Both the position numbers and the translations under genes were made by a program. A DNA stretch of 44,978 nucleotides from Rhodococcus marinonascens NBRC 14363 (GTDB taxonomy: Bacteria > Actinomycetota > Actinomycetes > Mycobacteriales > Mycobacteriaceae), in the NCBI RefSeq assembly GCF_001894885.1, contig NZ_BCXB01000031.1, positions 1 through 44,978 of the forward strand, written 5' to 3'. Positions 26,830 through 35,122 of this stretch are shown here, piece after piece; position 1 is the first letter of the stretch, and the number at the start of each line of letters is the position of its first letter. The notes under the pieces were generated by a model. The model was not told the origin of the DNA and did not search any database. It saw nothing but the letters and a program-made list of their open reading frames with translations.

Positions 26830-28182
26830 ATGAATTGGCACAGCGGTTTCCGCGGTTTCCTCGAGGTCTGGCGTTGTACCCGCCGCCTTTTGTTCGTGTT
26901 GGCTGCCGTCGTCGCGATGGCGGTGGGAACCGTCGGAGTGGGAGCGGTGACTGCGGCGGCAGACACCGTCATCGGCACCGTCCTGGTCGGGGACGCCCCG
27001 GAGGGGGTGGCGGTGACCCCGGATGGGTCCCGCGCCTACGTCACCGACTCGAAGAGCAATAGGGTGTCGGTGATCGACACTGCGAGCAACATTGTGATCG
27101 CGACCGTCCCTGTCGGGACCACCCCCCAAGGGGTGGCTGTGACCCCCGACGGATCCCGCGTCTACGTCGCCAACGCTTTCAGCGGTCTTCTCGGTGAGGT
27201 GTCGGTCATCGACACCGCCGACAACACGGTGGTCACGACCGTCCCTGCCGGGATCATCCCCGAAGGGGTGGCGGTGACCCCCGACGGAAACTTCGTCTAC
27301 GTCACCAACAATTTCAGCAATGAAGTGTATGTGATCGGCACCGCCGACAACATCGTGGCCACAACCTTCCCGGTCGGGGGCCGCCCCCAAGGGGTGGTGT
27401 TGACCCCGGACGGGTCCCGCGCCTACGTCACCAACTCGAAGGACAATTCGGTGTCGGTCATCGACACTGCCACCAATGCTGTGGTCGAAACGGTGCAGGT
27501 CGGGGCAAGCCCGCACGACGTGGCGGTGACCCCGAACGGGAAGTTCGCCTACGTCACCAACTCGAAGGGCAATTCGGTGTCGGTGATCGACACTGCCACC
27601 AATGCTGTGGTCGAAACGGTGCAGGTCGAGGCAAGCCCGTATGCCGTGGCGGCGACCCCGGACGGGTCCCGCGCCTACGTCACCAACTCGAAGGACAATT
27701 CGGTGTCGGTGATCGACACTGCCACCAATGCTGTGGTCGAAACGGTGCAGGTCGGGGCAAGCCCGCACGACGTGGCGGTGACCCCGGACGGGTCCCGCGC
27801 CTACGTCACCAACTATGACGACAACACAGTGTCAGTGATCGAAATAACCAAGGAGCCCGATGTCGAGACCACGACGAGACTGTCCCCGCCCACGTCTGCT
27901 GTGAAGGGCGTTGCAGTGGACCTCAATGCGATGGTCTCCTCGACCCCGTCCAGTGGCACAGTACAGTTCTTCGATGGCGTGATTCTCATCGGGGACCCGG
28001 TGCCGGTGACCAATGGTAGGGCGACACTGTCACATACCTTCACCGAGGCGGGCGATCACCCAATTACCGCGGTCTACAGCGGAACTGACGGCTTTCTCGG
28101 ATCGACCAGTCAAGTCACTACCGTCGTCGTCACAGACGATGGCGGCGGCACCGGATCAGCCGGCGGCGTCTTCGGATCCTGA
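26830..28182 (+). CDS. Secreted seven-bladed YVTN beta-propeller protein with Ig-like domain (copy 1)
   Basis: A 450-residue exported protein. The signal peptide (RRLLFVLAAVVAMAV...VTAAA) should be cleaved before DTVIG. Seven repeats of about 42 residues follow, each with the pattern VAVTPDGSRAYVTNSxxNxVSVIDTATN, enough for one closed propeller. An Ig-like domain (about 350-435, AVKGVAVDLNAMVSSTPSSGTVQFFDG...ITAVYSGTDGFLGST) and a glycine-rich tail ending GGVFGS complete it. Blades 4-7 repeat with an exact 126-bp period and near-identical DNA, a sign of recent blade amplification. ATG 26830 follows GGGAG. Likely located at the cell envelope; ligand unknown. It is paired with a diverged paralogue at 29181-30557 in a tandem duplication. 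Confidence 0.9.
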   Translation: MNWHSGFRGFLEVWRCTRRLLFVLAAVVAMAVGTVGVGAVTAAADTVIGTVLVGDAPEGVAVTPDGSRAYVTDSKSNRVSVIDTASNIVIATVPVGTTPQGVAVTPDGSRVYVANAFSGLLGEVSVIDTADNTVVTTVPAGIIPEGVAVTPDGNFVYVTNNFSNEVYVIGTADNIVATTFPVGGRPQGVVLTPDGSRAYVTNSKDNSVSVIDTATNAVVETVQVGASPHDVAVTPNGKFAYVTNSKGNSVSVIDTATNAVVETVQVEASPYAVAATPDGSRAYVTNSKDNSVSVIDTATNAVVETVQVGASPHDVAVTPDGSRAYVTNYDDNTVSVIEITKEPDVETTTRLSPPTSAVKGVAVDLNAMVSSTPSSGTVQFFDGVILIGDPVPVTNGRATLSHTFTEAGDHPITAVYSGTDGFLGSTSQVTTVVVTDDGGGTGSAGGVFGS

Positions 28183-28520
28183 TTTCTGCAACTCGCCCAG
28201 TACGCGGTTTCGGATTCCGGTGTATCGATCGCTGCGAACTCAGCGATGACGGCGTCGGTGGGATCGCCGGCCTTGACCATGATCAGCACGCGGCGCGGCT
28301 TCTGTAGGGCGCCCACGAACTCCTCGATGGTCTCCGTACGCACGAAGTCGCCGTCCTTGCCGTAATCGGCAAGGAGGGCATCGGTCTTCGCGACGCTGCG
28401 GTTGTGCAGAGCGACCGTGTGACCGTGCCGGGCGAGATTTCGGGCAATGTTCGAGCCCATGACGGCCAGTCCGGTGACGCCGATCTGGGCGCGGGCGCCC
28501 TCGGTGTTGTCGATAGTCAT
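28110..28520 (-). pseudogene. Truncated duplicate of the gnd 5' end
   Basis: From ATG 28520 the frame repeats the first 92 residues of gnd exactly (MTIDNTEGARAQIGVTGLAV onward, with the NADP-binding motif) up to DPTDAVI, then leaves the repeat at 28244 and continues for 44 unrelated residues to a stop at 28110, reading antisense through the 3' end of propeller gene 1. The catalytic and dimer parts of the enzyme are missing, so it cannot act as a dehydrogenase. It has the same ribosome binding site as gnd and could still be transcribed, opposing propeller gene 1. Confidence 0.9.
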
Positions 28521-28942
28521 AGATACAGCATTCCTTCTCACTCGGCGGTGGCGAAATCGGCGGCTGGATAGACCTCCAGCAAGGTTATCGCCGAGGTCTT
28601 CGGGGTGCCGCGCCGATGCACGCCCTGCTGTCGGGGGGTCGGCGTCAGCGCAGATCATAGAGCTATTACCGGAGATACTGCCGCGCTCGATCTCCACTCC
28701 GATAACGAACACCCCGGGTGCCGCCGCAACGATCGGTGCCGAGATTGTGTATCCGATGCGGAATCATCAGGTCCGACGGCAATCCATGGAGACCGGCATT
28801 GACCATTGACAATATTTCCGGTCAAAGGTACACACTAGCGAATGAAGCGTGGGAGGCCCCTAACAGCTCCTGAGGGACAGAGGAACCACTGTGATTGATG
28901 GAACCACTGTGATCGATCAGACGGATGAGATGTTGTGGACGT
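28244..28942. repeat. 699-bp direct repeat, copy 2
   Basis: This is the second copy of 25957-26655, shifted by 2,287 bp, with one base difference seen (c at 28693). Its left edge adjoins the 3' flank of propeller gene 1 and its right edge leads into the diverged leader of propeller gene 2. Beyond 28942 the two leaders still share words (cttgctgttggtg, and an acttccacgaga-like block) but are no longer identical. Confidence 0.95.
28806..28834 (+). promoter_or_regulatory. Promoter of propeller gene 2
   Basis: TTGACA (28806-28811), 17 bases, TACACA (28829-28834): an exact copy of the propeller 1 promoter, 2,287 bp downstream. The predicted leader to the GTG at 29181 is about 340 bases, longer than in copy 1. 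Confidence 0.6.
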
Positions 28943-29180
28943 CGATGGTGCGCAGCCGCAGCTGGGTAGTGCGGCAGGCATATTCGCGTTGTGGTCCGAA
29001 CGACCACTTCTAGATCACTTTCAGCCGACGTCTGTTTCGTGGCGGTCCCCTTGCTGTTGGTGCGTCTTTGGGCTGGCACACGACACTTCCCGTGCGGCAC
29101 GACTCGAGGTGAGGGACCGCCGACCCAGCTTCCACGAGATCCGGGACAACCTGGTTGTTCCTTTGCGGCAGGAGACAAAT

Positions 29181-30557
29181 GTGAATCGGCAGAGTAGTTT
29201 TCGATGCAATTTCGGGACCCGGGGGAGCGCCGGGCGTCTCTTGTTCGGGTTGACAGCCACCGTCGCGATGGTGGTTGGTATGGCCGGAATGGGGGCCGCG
29301 ACCGCGGCAGCAGATGCCGTCATCGCCACGGTCCCTGTCGGGAACACCCCGATCGGATTGTCGGTTGCCCCGGACGGGTCCCACGCCTACGTCACCAATG
29401 CTTATGGCAACAGTGTGTCGGTGATCGACACCGCCACCAACGCTGTGGTCGCGACCATCCCCGTCGAGGATGTCCCCCAAGGGGTGGCGGTGACCCCGGA
29501 CGGGTCACACGCCTACGTCGTCAACACTTTCGGCGGACACGTATCGGTGATCGACACCGCCACTAACACCGTGGCCGCGACCGTCCCGGTCGGGAGTCTT
29601 CCGTATGGGGTGGCGGTGACCCCGGACGGGTCCCACGTCTACGTCACCAACACCTTTAGCAGTAACGTGTCGGTGATCGACACCGCCTCCAACGCTGTGG
29701 TCGCGACCGTATCGGTCGGGTTCTTGGCATATGGGGTGGTGGTCGTCCCGGACGGGTCCCACGCCTACGTCACCAACTCCTACAACGATACGGTGTCGGT
29801 GATCGACACCGCCTCCAACGCTGTGGTCGCGACCGTCCCGGTCGGGGTCGGTCCGTATGGGGTGGCGGTGACCCCGGACGGGTCCCACGTCTACGTCGTC
29901 AACACTTTTGATCAATTTGTGTCGGTGATCGACACCGCCTCCAACGCTGTGGTCGCGACCGTCCCAGTCGGGGTCGGCCCGATGGGTGTGGCCGTCACCC
30001 CGGATGGGTCCCACGCCCTGGTCACGAACAAGACGGACAATTCGGTGTCGGTGATCGACACTGCCGCCAACGCTGTGGTCGCGACCGTCCCGGTCGGGAA
30101 TGGCCCGTACGAGGTGGCGGTCACCCCGGATGGGTCCCACGCCTACGTCACCAACTCTGATGACAATTCGGTGTCGGTGATCGACATCGCCGCGGCCGTC
30201 CCGGACGCGGAGACCACGACTGTGCTGACCCTGCCTGCGTCCGCGGTGAAAGGCGTTGCGGTGGATCTGACCGCGACGGTCTCCCCGACCCCCGACGGTG
30301 GCACCGTGCAGTTCTTGGATGACACGACCCCGATCGAGGACCCGGTGCTGGTAGCCGACGGTAAGGCAACGCTGTCACATGCATTCGCCGAGGCGGGCGA
30401 TCACCGCATCACGGCGGTCTACAGCGGAACGCAGGGCCATCTCGGCTCGACCGCTGAGGTGGGCACGATCACGGTCACCGACGATGGCGGCGGCGTCCCA
30501 GGGCCTGGGCCTGGGCCTGGTAGTAGCGGATCGGCCGACAGCATCTTCGGATCCTGA
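29181..30557 (+). CDS. Secreted seven-bladed YVTN beta-propeller protein with Ig-like domain (copy 2)
   Basis: A 458-residue paralogue of the preceding propeller. The signal peptide (GRLLFGLTATVAMVV...ATAAA) ends before DAVIA; seven 42-residue repeats follow (VAVTPDGSHAYVTNxxxxxVSVIDTASN), then an Ig-like domain (SAVKGVAVDLTATVSPTPDG...ITAVYSGTQGHLGST) and a linker with PGPGPGPGSSGS ending in DSIFGS. GTG 29181 follows GGAG at 29171-29174. Compared with copy 1, SR in each blade is SH and the loop residues differ throughout, so the two are clearly diverged although their upstream segments are almost identical. Cell-envelope location and binding role are inferred from the architecture. Confidence 0.9.
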   Translation: MNRQSSFRCNFGTRGSAGRLLFGLTATVAMVVGMAGMGAATAAADAVIATVPVGNTPIGLSVAPDGSHAYVTNAYGNSVSVIDTATNAVVATIPVEDVPQGVAVTPDGSHAYVVNTFGGHVSVIDTATNTVAATVPVGSLPYGVAVTPDGSHVYVTNTFSSNVSVIDTASNAVVATVSVGFLAYGVVVVPDGSHAYVTNSYNDTVSVIDTASNAVVATVPVGVGPYGVAVTPDGSHVYVVNTFDQFVSVIDTASNAVVATVPVGVGPMGVAVTPDGSHALVTNKTDNSVSVIDTAANAVVATVPVGNGPYEVAVTPDGSHAYVTNSDDNSVSVIDIAAAVPDAETTTVLTLPASAVKGVAVDLTATVSPTPDGGTVQFLDDTTPIEDPVLVADGKATLSHAFAEAGDHRITAVYSGTQGHLGSTAEVGTITVTDDGGGVPGPGPGPGSSGSADSIFGS

Positions 30558-30672
30558 GATAGCGGCTCCGTCGTGCCCGAGCAGGGCCTCGCCACCCTGG
30601 GCACATGCCTGCCCGACCACTTCCGGTAGGGGCGGGGCAGGTGCGGTGATCGTTGGAGAAAGACAGATATGA

Positions 30673-30706
30673 GGGCCCGGCCCTCGCATGTGCGATGGCC
30701 GGGCCC
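30673..30706. terminator. Long hairpin between propeller 2 and helicase
   Basis: GGGCCCGGCC (30673-30682) and GGCCGGGCCC (30697-30706) pair perfectly, and the loop holds a further CGCA-TG-TGCG pairing. It lies 46 bp past the helicase stop on the minus strand, followed there by the T-rich tcatatctgtctttctcc, and 115 bp past the propeller 2 stop. It probably terminates the two convergent genes. Confidence 0.75.
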
Positions 30707-30751
30707 CCACTTCAGGCGTTTCGAAGGTCGGTTGTGCCGACTACCTGGAGG

Positions 30752-32560
30752 TCAGCTGTGACGCTCACGCTGGGGGCCGTCGAACCCGTCGTACGAACGA
30801 CGGTCCGTGCGGCTGCGGAATCCACCTCCGGTCGACGCGGGACGCCGATCCGATGTGGAGGTGGGGCGATGGCCGTCGCGGCGGAAGCCGCCACCACGGC
30901 TGTCGCCCGAGTCACGGCGCGGAGCGCTGCGGTCGAAGCTGCGCTCTCCGGTGCCTCGATGACTGTCACCGCGGTCACCGTAGTCGCGGCGCGGCGCACT
31001 ATCGCCCGCCGGGCGCACGTCACGGTCCCCACGGTAGCTGCCGCCACGGTTGTCACCGCTGCGCTGAGGACGATCGCCCCGGTAGCCGCCGGACCGGTTG
31101 TCGGACTGGTCGCGGCGGGGTCCGCGGCCCTCGGAGCCGCGGTTCTCGAAGCTGCGGTTGCCCGAGGGGCGGTCGCCGTAGCTGCGGGTGCCCCGGTAGC
31201 CTCCACCGCCGTCCCGGCCACCGTATCCGCCTTCGCGGCGGGGTCCGCGGTTGCCGAACTTGCGATCGCCGCCACGGTCGGGGAAGGTTTCGCGCACAGG
31301 TTCTCCGCTGGGCGCCTTGGCACCGGTGATGCTGGCCAGCTTCTCCGAACCGGGAGTGACGGGCACGGCGGCGGCGTCGACGCCTGCCATCCCGGTCAGG
31401 CGCTTGAACGTGCGCTTCTGGTTGGGGAGCACGATCGCGACGACCGTGCCCTTCTCGCCGGCCCGCGCGGTGCGGCCTGCGCGGTGGAGGTAGTCCTTGT
31501 GGTCGGCGGGCGGATCGACGTGCACGACCAGGTCGATCCCGTCGACGTGGATTCCGCGCGCGGCGACGTCGGTCGCGACGAGCACGGGGGTGCGGCCGTT
31601 CTTGAAGCGTTCGAGGACCCGGGTGCGCTGGTTCTGTGCCTTGCCGCCGTGCAGGGACTCGGCGGCGATGCCCACCGCGCGCAGGCGGTCGGTGATCCCC
31701 TCGCACCCGAGTTTGGTCCGGGCGAACATGATGGTACGGCCGTCACGGGCACCGATTTCGGCCAGTACATTGTCCTTCTGCCCACGGTCGACGAGCAGCA
31801 CGTAATGCTCCATGGTGTCGACGCTGGCGCGACCGTCCTCGGTGGAGTGCTTAACGTGGTCGGGCAGGAATTGGCGGACCAGCGACTGCACCTCACGGTC
31901 CAGGGTGGCTGAGAACAGCAGTCGCTGTCCGTCGGCCGGCGTCTCGCCAAGGATGGATCGCACCTCTGGCAGGAAGCCCATGTCAGCCATCTGATCGGCC
32001 TCGTCGAGGGCGGTGATCTCGATGGAATCGAGGACGCAGGTGGCCTGACGCAGGTGATCGCTGAGACGCCCCGGGGTGGCGACGAGGATGTCGACGCCGC
32101 GACGCAGCTGGTCCACCTGCTTGGTGAACGGGGTGCCGCCGACGGCGGGCCGGACGGTCAGTCCGAGCGCGCCGGCGTAGGACGAGAGGGAGTCGACCAC
32201 CTGGAACGCAAGTTCACGGGTGGGGACGAGCACCAGCGCCCGGGGACGCTTGGGTGCGGGCCGGTCTTCGTGGCGGGCGAGGCGGGCGAGCATCGGCAGG
32301 CCGAAGGCCAGGGTCTTTCCAGATCCGGTCTGTGCGCGGCCGAGGACGTTGGTGCCGGCGAGCGCATCTGGAACGGACTGCGCCTGAATCGGCGACGGGG
32401 TGGTGATGGAGTTGCGGGCGAGGGCCTCCACCAGTGGTGCGGGCAGGCCGATCTCGGCAAACGTCACGGTGGCCGTGTCGGCTTCAGTGGCGCTCTGATC
32501 TGGGGTTTCGACGTCAGCCTGCTCTTGTGGGGCAGACGAAATCTGGACAGCGTTAGTCAC
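30752..32560 (-). CDS. DEAD-box RNA helicase with long RG-rich tail
   Basis: A 602-residue helicase. The core (about 30-390) has the Q motif, QTGSGKT, PTRELAFQ, TPGRLSDHL, DEADQMADMGF, SAT, ATDVAARGIHV and HRAGRTARAG. The remaining 210 residues are a disordered tail of repeated RG, GGYRG and GDR units, an RNA-binding tail seen in cold-adapted and ribosome-assembly helicases of the RhlE/CsdA type. GTG 32560 follows GGAGAGG. The leader is long: a -10-like TACACT at 32736-32731 leaves about 165 bases, which fits cold-inducible regulation but is not proof. Its core is related to the helicase at 23281-24672. Confidence 0.93.
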   Translation of the reverse strand: MTNAVQISSAPQEQADVETPDQSATEADTATVTFAEIGLPAPLVEALARNSITTPSPIQAQSVPDALAGTNVLGRAQTGSGKTLAFGLPMLARLARHEDRPAPKRPRALVLVPTRELAFQVVDSLSSYAGALGLTVRPAVGGTPFTKQVDQLRRGVDILVATPGRLSDHLRQATCVLDSIEITALDEADQMADMGFLPEVRSILGETPADGQRLLFSATLDREVQSLVRQFLPDHVKHSTEDGRASVDTMEHYVLLVDRGQKDNVLAEIGARDGRTIMFARTKLGCEGITDRLRAVGIAAESLHGGKAQNQRTRVLERFKNGRTPVLVATDVAARGIHVDGIDLVVHVDPPADHKDYLHRAGRTARAGEKGTVVAIVLPNQKRTFKRLTGMAGVDAAAVPVTPGSEKLASITGAKAPSGEPVRETFPDRGGDRKFGNRGPRREGGYGGRDGGGGYRGTRSYGDRPSGNRSFENRGSEGRGPRRDQSDNRSGGYRGDRPQRSGDNRGGSYRGDRDVRPAGDSAPRRDYGDRGDSHRGTGERSFDRSAPRRDSGDSRGGGFRRDGHRPTSTSDRRPASTGGGFRSRTDRRSYDGFDGPQRERHS

Positions 32561-32785
32561 GCGGGTACCTCTCCGGGCATAGGGCGCGTCGCGGAGCGGG
32601 GGCTGTCATGCAGCACGCACAATGGGACGAGCCAGGGCACATGTCACCTGGTCAATCCATTCGCGCAAGTGCGGGGAATTGGGCTGTGTGCCGTTTCAGT
32701 GTTGATGGGCCGCCGGGGCGACCGTCAAGTAGTGTACTCGACTGGGCGCCCGGTGATCGAATCGGCTGGGCTGTGACCTGCGTGA

Positions 32786-33739
32786 CTATGCGGCGTGGAA
32801 CAACCGACTCAGTTCGGTGAGCCAGGGGACGGCGACGGCGATGGTCGGGACGACAAGGATGGCGACGGACGCCGAGTACGCGGCCAGGGCGACGGGCGCT
32901 CCCGCTTCCGTTGAGGACAGTCGCTGCACCCGCAGCAGCGTGTCGGGGCCACCCGCGGCCATCGCACCCTTCGGCGCAAGTGACCCCGAGCAGGCGACGA
33001 GCGCCCGCGCGAGCGCAGTCCGCCCGGTGGCGCGGACGGCGGAATCGTCGGCCAGCATCTCGACGAGCAACTGCACCGACCCGAGCGCCGACTTGCTGCG
33101 CACCACGTTCGGGAAGGCGGCGTTGACGGCGGTGAAGGCCTCGAGCACTAGGTCATGGCGGGCGCGCAGATGTGAACGTTCGTGGGTGAGGATCGCGGTG
33201 ATCTCGACGTCTTCGAGCTTGGCGAACGTGCCTTGACTCAGCACGACCCGCTGCCGCAGGCCGGGTAGGCAATAGGCGATCGGCTCAGTGACGTCGAGGA
33301 CCCTCAAATCAGGTGCGCGTGCGAGCGGAGACGTCGTGTCGCAGCGGTCGAGGAGATCGACGAGCGTGCGGTGCCTGGCGCGCCGACGTCTCGTTCGAAC
33401 ACCCACCTGCACCACGGCGAAGATCAGTTTCGCACCCACCATCAGCGTGAGAGCGAGCACCACCATGTAGAGGACCCACAGGGGCAGGCCGAGGGCGTCG
33501 ATCTCCTCGACCGGCGCGGTGGTTGGGCGGCCGTCCGGACCGGGGACGAGGAGTTGGCTGGCGATCGCGAGCCCTGAACCGAAAGCGGACAGCACGGCGG
33601 CCAGGGCGATTGCCTGCCACAGCACGAGTGCTGCGCGAGGTGCTCGGTGTGGCCATCGGGCACGACTCAGCAGCGCAGGGACGGGCCCTGCGAGGACGAG
33701 TGCGAGTACTCCGAATACCAGCGCGGCGGTGGCGTGCAT
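32786..33739 (-). CDS. M56-family (BlaR1-like) membrane metallopeptidase
   Basis: A 317-residue protein with an N-terminal helix, further hydrophobic segments near 40-65 and 88-112, an arginine-rich cytoplasmic patch (RTRRRRARHR), and the zinc motif THERSH (HExxH, residues 186-190) followed by RARHDLVLEAFTAVNAAFPNV. The C-terminal hydrophobic segment ends WLTELSRLFHAA. It lacks the extracellular penicillin-binding sensor of BlaR1, as does M. tuberculosis Rv1845c. The likely role is to cleave or inactivate the BlaI repressor encoded 26 bp upstream on a signal not visible here. Confidence 0.9.
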   Translation of the reverse strand: MHATAALVFGVLALVLAGPVPALLSRARWPHRAPRAALVLWQAIALAAVLSAFGSGLAIASQLLVPGPDGRPTTAPVEEIDALGLPLWVLYMVVLALTLMVGAKLIFAVVQVGVRTRRRRARHRTLVDLLDRCDTTSPLARAPDLRVLDVTEPIAYCLPGLRQRVVLSQGTFAKLEDVEITAILTHERSHLRARHDLVLEAFTAVNAAFPNVVRSKSALGSVQLLVEMLADDSAVRATGRTALARALVACSGSLAPKGAMAAGGPDTLLRVQRLSSTEAGAPVALAAYSASVAILVVPTIAVAVPWLTELSRLFHAA

Positions 33740-33765
33740 ATCCTACTCATCATGCATGACGAAGG

Positions 33766-34179
33766 TCAGACCGCGCGCGCGGTTCCCGACTGGTCACCGC
33801 TGGCGGATCGTTCCTTGGTCTCGAGTGCGGCGAGAGCCTCGCGGAGTGCGTCGGCCTCGTCGGCACCGACCTGGCCCACGAAGTGAACAAGTGCGGCAGC
33901 GCGGCTGCTTGACTTGTCGGCCTGTTGCAGCGCGTCGACCATGAGGCTCGCGACGAGTTCTTCACGCTGGTGCACCGGCAGGTATCGGTGCGCACGATCG
34001 TCGCGCTGCTGAATGACGAGGTGCTTCTTGGCCAGTCGCTGCAGCACTGTCATGACAGTCGTGTACGCGAGGTCACGTCGCGTGGCCAGTTCCTCGTGCA
34101 CCTGCCGCACCGTCTGCGGCTCTGATGTGGACCACAGGTGATCCATCACCGCGCGTTCGAGTTCCCCGAGACCAGCCAT
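33766..34179 (-). CDS. blaI: BlaI/MecI-family transcriptional repressor
   Basis: A 137-residue winged-helix protein: GELERAVMDHLWS, then TVRQVHEELATRRDLAYTTVMTVLQRLAKKHLV, the canonical BlaI DNA-binding block, and a helical dimerisation tail. ATG 34179 is used. It precedes the M56 protease gene, forming the usual repressor-protease pair, and the same order occurs in M. tuberculosis (Rv1846c-Rv1845c). In mycobacteria the regulon includes beta-lactamase and ATP synthase genes; here only autoregulation can be suggested, from the candidate box at 34188-34233. Confidence 0.92.
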   Translation of the reverse strand: MAGLGELERAVMDHLWSTSEPQTVRQVHEELATRRDLAYTTVMTVLQRLAKKHLVIQQRDDRAHRYLPVHQREELVASLMVDALQQADKSSSRAAALVHFVGQVGADEADALREALAALETKERSASGDQSGTARAV

Positions 34180-34187
34180 GTTCCAAT

Positions 34188-34233
34188 TCTACGGCTACCA
34201 CGTCCGGGATATGCGCCAATGGGGCGTAGTAGA
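34188..34233. promoter_or_regulatory. Candidate BlaI operator
   Basis: Upstream of blaI, TCTACGGCTACCACG (34188-34202) faces CGTAGTAGA (34225-34233). The latter contains GTAGTA/TACTAC, the core of known BlaI boxes, and the former carries related TCTAC and TACCACG words. The spacing is wide and the match imperfect, so the assignment is tentative. Confidence 0.35.
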
Positions 34234-34258
34234 CCCTCGATACAGCGTGTGGTAATGG

Positions 34259-35122
34259 TCATAGTTTCGATACGCTTGACGAGTTTCGAGCAGCAGCGGC
34301 CGGGCCACCCACCGCGCCGTACACGTGGCGCGTCCCGATCGGTACCACCAGCGGACGATCGGACACCGGGTCGGCGATCACCGCGGCCTCGAGGCCGAAC
34401 ACATCGAGGAGCAGTTCGGCGGAGATGATGTCCTTCGGTGCACCCGCCGCGACGACCGTGCCGTCCCGCATCACGATCAGCCGGTCGCTGTATCGGATCG
34501 CGAGGTTGAGGTCGTGGAGCACCATGACCACGGTGCGGCCCATCTCCTCGTGCATCCGGTCCACGAGGTCCAGAACTTCGATCGAGTGCGCCAGGTCCAG
34601 GTAGGTCGTGGGCTCGTCGAGCAGGAGGATGTCGGTTCCCTGCGCGAGCGCCATCGAAATCCAGGCGCGCTGGCGCTGACCGCCGGACAACTGGTCGACC
34701 GGGCGATCCGCGAGGTCGGACACACCGGTCAACGCGAGCGCCTCGGCGACCTCGCCCTCGTCGTCGGACGACCACTGCCGGATCCACGACTGATGTGGAT
34801 GCCGGCCGCGCGCGACCAGGTCGGCAACCGTCAGGCCCTCGGGTGCGAGCGGCGCCTGGGGGAGCACGCCCAGGGTGCGAGCAACGTCCTTGGTGCGCAT
34901 CGACCCGATGGCCTTGCCGTCGAGCAGCACCGAACCGTTCCGCGGCTTCAGAAGCCTGCCCAGCGCGCGCAGCAGGGTCGACTTACCGCACCCATTGGGG
35001 CCGATCACGGTGGTGATCACCCCTGTCTCGACCTGTAGATCGAGGTTGTCGACGACAATGCGGTCGCCGTATCCGAGGCTCAGGCCTTCGGCGATCAGTC
35101 GAGCGTCAGGCTGCGCGGTCAT
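34259..35122 (-). CDS. ABC transporter ATPase for iron-siderophore uptake (FepC/FecE-like)
   Basis: A 287-residue ATPase: Walker A GPNGCGKST (41-49), Q-loop VLPQAPLAPEGLTV, signature LSGGQRQR (145-152), Walker B ILLLDEPTTYLDLAHSIEVLDL and the H-loop VMVLHDLNLA. The TTYLDLAHS variant is typical of iron-chelate transporters. ATG 35122 overlaps the upstream permease stop (ATGA), so it is the third gene of the operon. It energises import of a ferric siderophore through the two permeases. No periplasmic-type binding protein gene is in the operon, so that subunit must be encoded elsewhere. Confidence 0.93.
   Translation of the reverse strand: MTAQPDARLIAEGLSLGYGDRIVVDNLDLQVETGVITTVIGPNGCGKSTLLRALGRLLKPRNGSVLLDGKAIGSMRTKDVARTLGVLPQAPLAPEGLTVADLVARGRHPHQSWIRQWSSDDEGEVAEALALTGVSDLADRPVDQLSGGQRQRAWISMALAQGTDILLLDEPTTYLDLAHSIEVLDLVDRMHEEMGRTVVMVLHDLNLAIRYSDRLIVMRDGTVVAAGAPKDIISAELLLDVFGLEAAVIADPVSDRPLVVPIGTRHVYGAVGGPAAAARNSSSVSKL

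Noticed and set aside
26776-27768. Long minus-strand frame of about 330 codons opposite propeller 1, with DHRHRI/VGDVGAGPVRG repeats
   Set aside because: It is the mirror of the 126-bp sense repeats; histidine/arginine-rich, with no start signal or domain. The same applies to 29505-30140 opposite propeller 2.
26830-30557. A CRISPR-like reading of the regular 126-bp repeats
   Set aside because: The repeats are coding, too long, without unique spacers, and keep the 42-codon frame of YVTN blades.
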